Source of the DNA: Candidatus Schekmanbacteria bacterium RIFCSPLOWO2_02_FULL_38_14
Lineage (GTDB): Bacteria; Schekmanbacteria; GWA2-38-11
Reading direction: 5' to 3'
NCBI GenBank assembly: GCA_001790855.1
Contig: MGDH01000009.1
Location: 85,486-149,485, forward strand
Length of the DNA stretch: 64,000 bases
Shown: positions 56,682 to 64,000 of the stretch, in pieces
How positions within the stretch are numbered: position 1 is the first letter of the stretch
How the letters are laid out: the number at the start of each line of letters is the position of its first letter
Program-made: the position numbers and the translations under genes
Notes under the pieces: model-generated
Told to the model about the DNA's origin: nothing
The model's input: only the letters and a program-made list of their open reading frames with translations
Databases searched by the model: none

Positions 56682-58894
56682 TGGATGTATCCTAAAGCCC
56701 TTATCTGGTCTTTTGTCTTTTCATCTACTTTTGTTTTTACCGCCGGGACTGCTGTTTTATTAATATATTCCAAAAGATGATTAATTTTTCCATTAATCAT
56801 TATTAGCTCTTCAGGTTTTTGTTTGATTATATTAAGAAATTCTTCACTGTCTGTTTGCAAGTTAAATAATTCTTTAGTTTCTGAAGCGCTAACCTCTTTG
56901 TTTTTAAAAAGTTTTGTAAAAATATATTTATAATTTTCCATTCTGAGAGAATGAAGCATCATAGGTTTCCCAAATGCAAACAGTTCCTCTAAAAATATAA
57001 AATCTCTCTGTTCCTCTGAATGTACATCTTTTATCAAAGGTAAAAGAGACTTTCCTTCTATTGGCCCTTTATATTGAATATTCAGGATATTAAGAATTGT
57101 AGGCAATATATCAATAGTACAAACCTGATATACCACTTTTCTATTAACAGGAATATAACCCGGCAGTCTCATAATCAAAGGAACAAAAATCTCTTCCTGA
57201 TAAAGAGTAAAACCATGTTCTTTATTTCCATGCTCAAGGAAAGCTTCTCCATGGTCAGAAAGCAATATAACCAATGTGTTTTTAGTAAGGTTTAGCTCAT
57301 CAACAGTCTTTAGCAATTCTCCGATGTTCAGATCAGTAAACTCTATCTCCCCATCATAAAGAGCCATTTCCGTCCTATTAATATCAAATCTGTCATTTCC
57401 CTTGTAAACTTCAGGATCTATCCCTTTGACGTATTTCTTGTAAAAAAAATCAGGAGGTTTATATGGTGAATGAGGATCTTTATAATGAAGATAAAGGAAA
57501 AACTTTTTATCTTTGTTATTCCTTAACCAAGGTACTATTGTACTATTGAGAATATCAGCATTAACTATATCTTGAGTAAGGAATCTATTCCTTGATATAC
57601 TCATTACTATTCCTCCAATAAAGGAGTTTCTTAACACAGAGTAATATATTTTATCTTTTGTAAACTCATCAATGTAAAGGTCAAATCCTTGCTGAAAGTT
57701 AAAAGGCTTTCCAACAATTGGATTAGCTATAAAAGCAGCCGTGGTATAATTATAACTTTTCAATATCTCAGCTATAGTGGTCGCACGATCAGGCAAAATG
57801 TCCTCAAAAGTATTCGTATTATGCTGAGTTGGATAAAGTGATGTAAAAAGGGATGCAACACTCGACTTTGTCCATGATGCTTGTGAAAAGCTGTTTGTAA
57901 ATAAAACCCCTTCTTTTGCTAATTTATCAATGTTAGGACTTGTATTTTGCCCATATCCATAACAGGATAAATGGTCAGCTCGCAGAGTATCAATTAGAAT
58001 TAATATTACATTTAGATAATCCTTGTTAGAAACTGTGTTTACAGAATTCTTCGCAGAAAAGGTTTCCAATCCAATTTCACGGTTTTCTTCAAAATATCCA
58101 AAACAGGTTAAACCAATTAAAAGTATTAAAATGAATACAGAAGCTATACCAAATTTAGAAATGGATAAAAATTTTGAGTTTGGTTTCAAGACTTCTTGAG
58201 GGCTTTTCTTTCCCAAACCAAAAATTCGTTCATAACATATTGGACTGAGGCTTAAAACTGAAAAAAGTATAAACAAACTTAATAAAAAGTTTATACTCCG
58301 AAAAGTCCTTGGCACATATTCTATGAAATATCCTACAAAGAAAAATCTTAAGAGCATAGTCAATCCCGCAAGAAAAAGAAAATTAACTAGAATAAAAAAC
58401 CAATATCCCTTGGAAGTAGCATTATAGATCCTGAAAGAAAGGTGAAATGATAAGAGTCCGATAATTAAAATAACAAAATATAAAATAAGGTTATGAAAAA
58501 CTATTTCTCTGTTGCTCATGCAAGGCCGTATCTTATTCAAAAATGGCAAGCCCCAGTTTATAAATATGATTTCTGAATATAATCCCCAATAGATAGCCAT
58601 TACAGGCCATACCTTATCTAAATTATTTTCATCTTTTTTATATAGGTTCCATAACAAACAAACAGGTATAACTGGCAGGAACATTATTATTGTAAACCCA
58701 AAAGAATTTATTGAAAGAAGATATATTCCGAGTAAAACCTTTTCTGTTGATAAGAGATAATCGAATTTTATTTTATTTCGCTCATTATCTAGTTCTTTAA
58801 AAGCGGTAAACTTAATTATTTCGTAGGCACCAAATGTTATTCCAATAATAAACCCTAATAATATGAAAATTAATATTAAATATTTTCTATTCAT
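56678..58894 (-). CDS. Membrane-embedded sulfatase-fold phosphotransferase-like protein
   Basis: The product is 738 residues. Residues 1-270 hold about seven helices; a sulfatase-fold domain begins near 290 with ILIDTLRADHLSCYGYG and ends with QIRALGYIQ. The nucleophile region is SWTKSSVASLFTSLYPTQHN, with Thr in place of the formylglycine precursor. Metal sites are also in LLSDHGEAFLEHGNKEHGF. The architecture resembles LtaS/EptA-like enzymes that move phospho-groups from lipids to glycans, more than a secreted sulfatase. It overlaps both flanking genes by four bases. Confidence 0.82.
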   Translation of the reverse strand: MNRKYLILIFILLGFIIGITFGAYEIIKFTAFKELDNERNKIKFDYLLSTEKVLLGIYLLSINSFGFTIIMFLPVIPVCLLWNLYKKDENNLDKVWPVMAIYWGLYSEIIFINWGLPFLNKIRPCMSNREIVFHNLILYFVILIIGLLSFHLSFRIYNATSKGYWFFILVNFLFLAGLTMLLRFFFVGYFIEYVPRTFRSINFLLSLFILFSVLSLSPICYERIFGLGKKSPQEVLKPNSKFLSISKFGIASVFILILLIGLTCFGYFEENREIGLETFSAKNSVNTVSNKDYLNVILILIDTLRADHLSCYGYGQNTSPNIDKLAKEGVLFTNSFSQASWTKSSVASLFTSLYPTQHNTNTFEDILPDRATTIAEILKSYNYTTAAFIANPIVGKPFNFQQGFDLYIDEFTKDKIYYSVLRNSFIGGIVMSISRNRFLTQDIVNADILNSTIVPWLRNNKDKKFFLYLHYKDPHSPYKPPDFFYKKYVKGIDPEVYKGNDRFDINRTEMALYDGEIEFTDLNIGELLKTVDELNLTKNTLVILLSDHGEAFLEHGNKEHGFTLYQEEIFVPLIMRLPGYIPVNRKVVYQVCTIDILPTILNILNIQYKGPIEGKSLLPLIKDVHSEEQRDFIFLEELFAFGKPMMLHSLRMENYKYIFTKLFKNKEVSASETKELFNLQTDSEEFLNIIKQKPEELIMINGKINHLLEYINKTAVPAVKTKVDEKTKDQIRALGYIQ

Positions 58895-60822
58895 TTACTC
58901 AGAGCTTCAATCTCTTTCAAGATAGCTTGATTATTTGGGGAAATTTTCAAAAGTTTGTTCAAGATTTCTGAAGCCTTAACTTTATCTCCTTTTGCCTTGT
59001 ATATCAATCCGAGATTCCAGTAAGCCTTGTAAAGATTAGGCTCTGATTTAATTACACTTTCGTATTCAGATATAGAATTATCTAAATCTCCTTTTAAAAA
59101 ATAAATATTTGCCAGATTCAGTTTTGCCATTTTATTTTCAGGGCTATATAAAAGAGCTTTTCTTAAAGATATTTCAGCGTCTCCATACATTTTCTCTATA
59201 AGCTCCATTACTCCAAGATTATTATAGTTATTAGAGATTTTCAACTTAATCTTTTCGCTTATTTCAGGATTTGTCACTTCTTTTATCATTAGTTCTTTTT
59301 CCCGCTTGGCTTCACTTAAAGCTCGCCTGTATTCCTCATGTTCAGGGTTTATCCTGACTGCTTTTTCATACTGAATAATTGCTTCATCCAGCAGCCCGAT
59401 TTTATAATATAGCAGTCCGAGGTTAAACTGTGCACCCGGAATATTAGGGTTCAGTTTCAAAGCTGATTTAATCTCAACTAAACTCTTTTGATAATTTTTA
59501 ACAGTTGCATATAAAGTTCCAATATTAGCATGTGCTTTGGCAAAATAGGGATTTAATTCTAAAGCTTTTTTATATGAATTAATTGCCTTATCATAAAGTT
59601 TAGCATCGGAATATGCAATTCCAAGATTATTATAGGCTATAAACATGTCAGGAGATTTTTTAATTGTATCTTCCATAAGGGTTATACTGTTTTTCCAGAC
59701 CTTATTCCTCTCAACAGTCAGGATAGAAAATAATAACAGCACTGGCATTATAACAAACAGAGACTTAATTTTTAAAGTTCTGCCGGACAACTTATTAAAT
59801 AATATGGAAGCAAAAGCAGCAAAAGCAATAGATGGAAGATACAAATACCTGTCCGCTTTCAAAGTAGATATTGGTATTATGTTAGAAACTGGAAGTATTG
59901 TGATAACAGACCAGATAAGAAAAAAAAGAGAGTGTGAATTAAACTTAATTTCCTTTATAGATATGATTAAAAATATTATTAACAAAATTAAGAACATGAT
60001 AGATTTAAAAGTTATCTCTATTGGTATCATATAGCGCATACACAGATTAACAGGCAAAAATATCAACCTGAGATAGTCGAAGAACACTCCGTTCATCAGC
60101 ATAAAATTCACTGAGAAAGTATCCCCAATATGTTCCTTTACAACTCCCTTTTCAACCCCAACTTTTAATGTAATAAAAGCAGAAATGACAGCAACTATAA
60201 AAAAAGGGGAAACCTTAGGCAAAATTGTTTTCCATTTATTTTCAATCTTATTTATAGTCAGTTCGTAAAGTATAAGGACAAGAGGCAAAATGACCACTGT
60301 TGGCTTTGAGAGAAGCGCTAGGATAAAAGAAAGCAAAGCAAATATATTGCGGTTTTTCAGATAAGCATAAAAAGAGAGGAAGAAAAATAGCCCTGACAAC
60401 AAATCCTTCCTCCCTGAAATCCATGCAACTGATTCTACATGGATTGGATGGACAGTAAAGACTATTGTTCCTATAAAAGATATGAATTTATCCTTAAAAA
60501 TAAATTCAAAAATCAAATATACCAGCAAACAATTTAAAACAAATAGTACCACATTGGACAGGTGAAAACCAAAAGGATTTAATTTCCAGAGATAATAGTC
60601 AATGGCATATGACAACTCTTTTAAAGGAAGATAGTCGGTTACAGTAGGAGTAGTCAGGATTTTTTTTAATTTTTCTAAATTTAAATCCTGGATCCTGTAA
60701 TTGTACAGTATCAGCTCATCATCATCCCAGTTAGTAAAATCATTCCATAATGTATTGAAATAAATAATCGCAGCTGAAAAAAAGATTAACAGCAGGTATA
60801 TATTCTTATCTTTTATTTTCAC
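58891..60822 (-). CDS. TMTC-like membrane protein with TPR repeats, O-glycosyltransferase candidate
   Basis: The product is 643 residues. The first loop TNWDDDELILYNYRI has the acidic cluster found in TMTC/PMT-like GT-C proteins; FTVHPIHVESVAWISGRKDL is the conserved TMTC signature. After ten or eleven helices (to about 390), the C-terminus is made of about seven TPR units, with AINSYKKALELNPYFAKAHA and AIIQYEKAVRINPEHEEYRR. In animals TMTC1-4 transfer O-mannose to proteins; bacterial relatives are untested. Here it overlaps the sulfatase-fold gene by four bases. Confidence 0.82.
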   Translation of the reverse strand: MKIKDKNIYLLLIFFSAAIIYFNTLWNDFTNWDDDELILYNYRIQDLNLEKLKKILTTPTVTDYLPLKELSYAIDYYLWKLNPFGFHLSNVVLFVLNCLLVYLIFEFIFKDKFISFIGTIVFTVHPIHVESVAWISGRKDLLSGLFFFLSFYAYLKNRNIFALLSFILALLSKPTVVILPLVLILYELTINKIENKWKTILPKVSPFFIVAVISAFITLKVGVEKGVVKEHIGDTFSVNFMLMNGVFFDYLRLIFLPVNLCMRYMIPIEITFKSIMFLILLIIFLIISIKEIKFNSHSLFFLIWSVITILPVSNIIPISTLKADRYLYLPSIAFAAFASILFNKLSGRTLKIKSLFVIMPVLLLFSILTVERNKVWKNSITLMEDTIKKSPDMFIAYNNLGIAYSDAKLYDKAINSYKKALELNPYFAKAHANIGTLYATVKNYQKSLVEIKSALKLNPNIPGAQFNLGLLYYKIGLLDEAIIQYEKAVRINPEHEEYRRALSEAKREKELMIKEVTNPEISEKIKLKISNNYNNLGVMELIEKMYGDAEISLRKALLYSPENKMAKLNLANIYFLKGDLDNSISEYESVIKSEPNLYKAYWNLGLIYKAKGDKVKASEILNKLLKISPNNQAILKEIEALSK

Positions 60823-60873
60823 TTTTCTTTGCTTGAAAATGTATAGTGTGAGAATATAAAATAAATATTTCTT

Positions 60874-62793
60874 TTATTTGGACCCTCTCTGCGGCTTTCC
60901 GAGGGAAGCTTCAATCTCTTTTATATAGTTTATTGCAAGGCTGTTTTTGGGATCTATTTCTAAAACTTTTTTAAAATTTTTCATCGCCATATCTTCTTTG
61001 CCCTGTTCCATATATATTAACCCTAAATTTCCGTAAGCCTGGGGATATTTTGGATCAAGCTTTATTGCCTTCTCACATTCTATCCTTGCCAAATCCATTA
61101 ATCCCTTTCTGTAATATACCAAGCCTAAATTGCTGTGGGCATCAGCAAGGTCAGGCCTCATTTTTATTGATTCCTTGTATTCCTTGATAGCCTCATCATC
61201 TCTTCCTTCCATAAAACAGAAAAGTCCTAGGTTGTAATGGGCATGTGGGTTACGGGGGTCTAACTTTATTACTTCATTAAATTTATCCTTAGCCTCTTTT
61301 GTTCTTCCAAGATTCATGTAAAGGGATCCAAGGTTGATATTTGCATCAGCATAATCATTTTTCAGTTTAGCTGCAGCCTTATAAAATTTTTCTGCTCTTT
61401 TGATATTTCCTTTTTTCTCATAAGCACCACCGAGATTATTCAGAATCAGATACAGAAAAGGACTTTTTCCCTCTTTTGCTAATGGCTCAAGAATCTTAAT
61501 AGACTCATCCGGATGGTTTTCTCTTAAATATGCCAATCCCAGATTGCTCCTGGCAAGCTGCGAAGAAGGGCTTTTGTCATAAATATTTTTAAAAAAAATT
61601 ACCTCACTATCATAATCTAAATTCCTGGCATAAGAAAGCAATGAATAGAGGACAAAAAAAATTACAAGCAGGGCAGAAACAAACCTTCTATAATTATTTT
61701 TTTGCCTGACAATACTTTCTAAGTTTTTTATTATTAATGCCAGAAAAAGACTAAACCCGACAGAAGGAATGTATAACCATCTCTCTGCCATCATAGACCC
61801 AGGTATTGGAATGAGGTTTGATATTGGAAGAAAAGTTACAAATAGCCAGAGAACAGAGAAAAGGCTCTCTTCTCTTAGCTTAAAAATACAGGCAAGAACC
61901 AGCAGAGTTAAAATGCCTATTGAAATAAATATCTCTGTATTTAGAATTGACCCGGGAGCAGGAATTTCATACCATCCAGACATCCCTGCTGGTATAAGCA
62001 GGAGCTTAATATATTTCTTTATAACTACAAGCTGCATCAAAAAGTTGGAATAAATATTTCCTCCCCAGAAATTAAGAACTGAATTTTTTTTATCCTCTAA
62101 ATTTGAGCCGTGCAGAATCAGATACCAGAAAACAAAATAGAAAACGCTCAGTAAAAAATAAGGGATATAGGAAGAAAATCTGGATAATGATATTTTAATC
62201 TCTCTCCTTCCAATAACTCTGTCATATATGATAATAAGAAATGGCAGAACTATTGCTATCTCCTTTGAAAGCATTGAAAGAACATATGCAATCAGCGAAA
62301 AATAATAAAATAGTTTTTTCCTGTCCCCTTCTGCATCCAAAGACTTAATATACAGAAGAAAAGAGGTTAAAAAGAAGAAACAGCAGACAAGGTCAGACCT
62401 GCCCAAAAAAAGATTTACCGCTTCAGTATGAATTGGGTGAAGGGCAAATATTGCCCCTGAAAGAACTGACACCCACTCATTCCTGAATGTTAAGTTGGCT
62501 ATATAGAAAACTAAGGCAGTGTTGCAGATATGCAGTAAGATCTGTGTAAGATGATATCCAAAAGGCTTTAATCCAAAAATAACATAGTTAAGAGCAAAGG
62601 AAAATGTAACAACTGGCCGCTGAGGAATAGGATTGGAAAAAAAATAATTTTTAAAATTTAATGGCGTCCGTAAAACATAATTATTTACAACCAATTCCTC
62701 ATCATCCCAGTAAAAGGGATTGTCCAGCGAAATAGTGTATATTGAAAAAATTATTATTGCAGTAGCTGATAAAAATAATAATTTTCTGTTCAT
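60874..62793 (-). CDS. TMTC-like membrane protein with TPR repeats (paralogue)
   Basis: The product is 639 residues. PFYWDDEELVVNNYVL and FALHPIHTEAVNLFLGRSDL show the same conserved points as in the gene downstream. About ten helices extend to about 400, then eight or so TPR units follow with EKFYKAAAKLKNDYADANIN and EAIKEYKESIKMRPDLADAH. The two paralogues differ in the residues after HPIH, which suggests different acceptors. It is preceded by an SGNH hydrolase gene on the same strand. Confidence 0.82.
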   Translation of the reverse strand: MNRKLLFLSATAIIIFSIYTISLDNPFYWDDEELVVNNYVLRTPLNFKNYFFSNPIPQRPVVTFSFALNYVIFGLKPFGYHLTQILLHICNTALVFYIANLTFRNEWVSVLSGAIFALHPIHTEAVNLFLGRSDLVCCFFFLTSFLLYIKSLDAEGDRKKLFYYFSLIAYVLSMLSKEIAIVLPFLIIIYDRVIGRREIKISLSRFSSYIPYFLLSVFYFVFWYLILHGSNLEDKKNSVLNFWGGNIYSNFLMQLVVIKKYIKLLLIPAGMSGWYEIPAPGSILNTEIFISIGILTLLVLACIFKLREESLFSVLWLFVTFLPISNLIPIPGSMMAERWLYIPSVGFSLFLALIIKNLESIVRQKNNYRRFVSALLVIFFVLYSLLSYARNLDYDSEVIFFKNIYDKSPSSQLARSNLGLAYLRENHPDESIKILEPLAKEGKSPFLYLILNNLGGAYEKKGNIKRAEKFYKAAAKLKNDYADANINLGSLYMNLGRTKEAKDKFNEVIKLDPRNPHAHYNLGLFCFMEGRDDEAIKEYKESIKMRPDLADAHSNLGLVYYRKGLMDLARIECEKAIKLDPKYPQAYGNLGLIYMEQGKEDMAMKNFKKVLEIDPKNSLAINYIKEIEASLGKPQRGSK

Positions 62794-62841
62794 AATTATT
62801 AATTTTTTACAAAAATATCAATCGCAATACTTATGATACTT

Positions 62842-63906
62842 TTACCTGATTACATTGCTTTCAACCAGCTTTTCATAAATAGCCCTTGCAATTACTTCGT
62901 AGCCATAAGGAGTGCAGTGGCCATCTTTTTTCCAAAAAAGCATCTTTCCTTTTTTGATTTCTTTTATAATCTGAGGGTATGTATCTATATATAAATATCC
63001 ATTTTCTTTTGAAAACCTTTCCAATCTTTTACCAGTGTAAGAAAAATCAACGTCTTTGAGAAAACTCGGAAACTCAGGTATATTAACTATAACCACAGGA
63101 CTGCCAATTGACTTTCCAATCTCTATAATTTTCTGAAACTCCTGTTCAACTTTTCTCCAGTCCTTTTCATGAAATCCGTTTTCTTTATAGATTTCTTCCC
63201 ATTTTGCGGGCTTTTCTTTCTTCAGCTTATAACTGATATAAGCCCTGATAAATACTCTTGCCAGATGATACCGCTTAAATAATCTCATTCCGGTTTTTCC
63301 AATATCAGATGACTCCTTTGTGCTTAAAAATCCGTTTTTAACCTGAACTGAGCTCGCTCCATAATATGTACCAATAATATCATTTGGCAAGAATCCTGCG
63401 ATTATCAAATCAGGACTGTATCTTATTCCGTAATGCTCGAGCAAAATCCGTTCCGGCTCTGTGAAGTATCCTCCTGTTCCCGTTTTGATGATTTCAATTT
63501 TTTTAGGGCTGTATTTTTCATTCAGCATCTTTTCTAATTTATAAAAATATGAATCCTTAAATTCTGCTCCTGCACCCATTGTAAAGCTGTCTCCAAGCCC
63601 GACAATACGGTAAACGCCTATCGGTTTCTGATAGTTGTGCTCAAAATCCCTGAAACTGACACTATTAATCTTAACCATTACATCAAACTCTCCAGACCTT
63701 TTAATCCTGAATTTGATATTTGGTATATACTTGTAAGGAAGGTATTTATCAGTAATATAAACCCTGTAATCCTTCGGTAAGGGGCATATATTAAATATCC
63801 TCATAAATATCTCTGCCGCAATCAAAGAAACAATCAATACAATTACAAGGTATGAAATATAGAATAAGTTACTATTTTTTTTGCTTTCCAATGTAGATTT
63901 TTTCAT
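62842..63906 (-). CDS. Membrane-anchored SGNH/GDSL hydrolase-like protein
   Basis: The start was placed at the ATG at 63906; a TTG at 63915 would add three residues. The product is about 354 residues with one N-terminal helix (YLVIVLIVSLIAAEIFM). Block I is VGLGDSFTMGAGAEFKDSYF, a later GFLPNDIIG carries the Asn of block III, and KDGHCTPYGYEVIA holds the block V Asp/His. Family members remove or add acyl groups on glycans (AlgX/AlgJ, OafB-like). The frameshifted gene at 40350-41490 is its paralogue. Confidence 0.82.
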   Translation of the reverse strand: MKKSTLESKKNSNLFYISYLVIVLIVSLIAAEIFMRIFNICPLPKDYRVYITDKYLPYKYIPNIKFRIKRSGEFDVMVKINSVSFRDFEHNYQKPIGVYRIVGLGDSFTMGAGAEFKDSYFYKLEKMLNEKYSPKKIEIIKTGTGGYFTEPERILLEHYGIRYSPDLIIAGFLPNDIIGTYYGASSVQVKNGFLSTKESSDIGKTGMRLFKRYHLARVFIRAYISYKLKKEKPAKWEEIYKENGFHEKDWRKVEQEFQKIIEIGKSIGSPVVIVNIPEFPSFLKDVDFSYTGKRLERFSKENGYLYIDTYPQIIKEIKKGKMLFWKKDGHCTPYGYEVIARAIYEKLVESNVIR

Positions 63907-63947
63907 ACGTGTCAAAAAAAATTATCATTTGATTTTTTTATTGTTTT

Positions 63948-63985
63948 AAAATGAAAGGCGGACATTCAATGTCCGCCTTTCATTT
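63948..63985. terminator. Strong hairpin, likely bidirectional rho-independent terminator
   Basis: The arms GAAAGGCGGACATT and AATGTCCGCCTTTC are fully complementary around a single C, with extra A/T pairing at the base. It lies upstream of the SGNH gene start, so it most likely ends transcription of a gene beyond the window edge. A T-rich run follows on the minus strand (CATTTTAAAACAA), a weaker one on the plus strand. Confidence 0.75.
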
Positions 63986-64000
63986 CTACTCTAAACTTAA

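Noticed and set aside
1..64000. CRISPR arrays, tRNA, rRNA, phage or plasmid replication genes
   Set aside because: No regularly spaced direct repeats, no clover-leaf or conserved rRNA segments, and no integrase, capsid or replication protein motifs were seen.

Overview
The window is dominated by one very large surface-polysaccharide locus of an AT-rich, Gram-negative (diderm) bacterium. The diderm assignment rests on an outer-membrane export protein of the Wza class, a Wzz-type chain-length protein, a Wzm/Wzt ABC exporter and an exosortase with EpsI and PrsK. The gene content matches the exosortase-associated (PEP-CTERM/XrtA-type) exopolysaccharide clusters known from Proteobacteria, Nitrospirae and many uncultivated phyla. 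Sequence alone does not let me name the phylum.

Region 1 (about 1-36,029, all on the minus strand, so read from 36,029 down to 1) is the main EPS locus. It begins with the export protein, chain-length protein, tyrosine autokinase, a membrane-anchored receiver protein, the initiating phosphoglycosyltransferase, a polysaccharide deacetylase and a sugar aminotransferase. It continues with the Wzm/Wzt ABC exporter, a QueC-like PP-loop enzyme, a pyruvyl transferase, eight soluble or membrane-bound glycosyltransferases and one GT-C-like membrane protein. Also present are a degenerate asparagine-synthase-like amidotransferase, an O-antigen ligase/polymerase, a GHL15-like lipid- or glycan-side hydrolase candidate, a B12-radical SAM protein, an epimerase and an acetyltransferase. 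It ends with exosortase, EpsI and the start of PrsK. Part of it (about 20.5-26.2 kb) has a less AT-rich composition and carries a decayed IS3-family element and an attC-like hairpin, suggesting a later insertion.

Region 2 (36,030-45,141) starts at a divergent intergenic region. It holds a UGM-like FAD oxidoreductase followed in frame by the broken tail of a paralogue, a second B12-radical SAM protein, polyprenol-phosphate-type GT2 enzymes, a frameshifted SGNH hydrolase, a membrane/TPR protein and a methyltransferase.

Region 3 (45,142-63,915) is a run of very large multi-span membrane proteins of GT-C character, two of them TMTC-like with C-terminal TPR repeats. They are mixed with three sulfatase-fold proteins that have Thr where sulfatases have the formylglycine Cys/Ser, an ALG5/DPM1-like GT2 and a membrane-anchored SGNH hydrolase. 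A plus-strand block and a minus-strand block converge on a 54-bp double-hairpin repeat at 55,344-55,397. I read this region as a lipid-linked-sugar-dependent glycosylation and glycan-decoration module. Its substrate (surface protein, lipid or EPS) cannot be told from the sequence.

I saw no rRNA, tRNA, CRISPR array, phage genes or flippase of the Wzx type. No protein in the window ends with a recognisable PEP-CTERM sorting signal, so the exosortase substrates must lie elsewhere.
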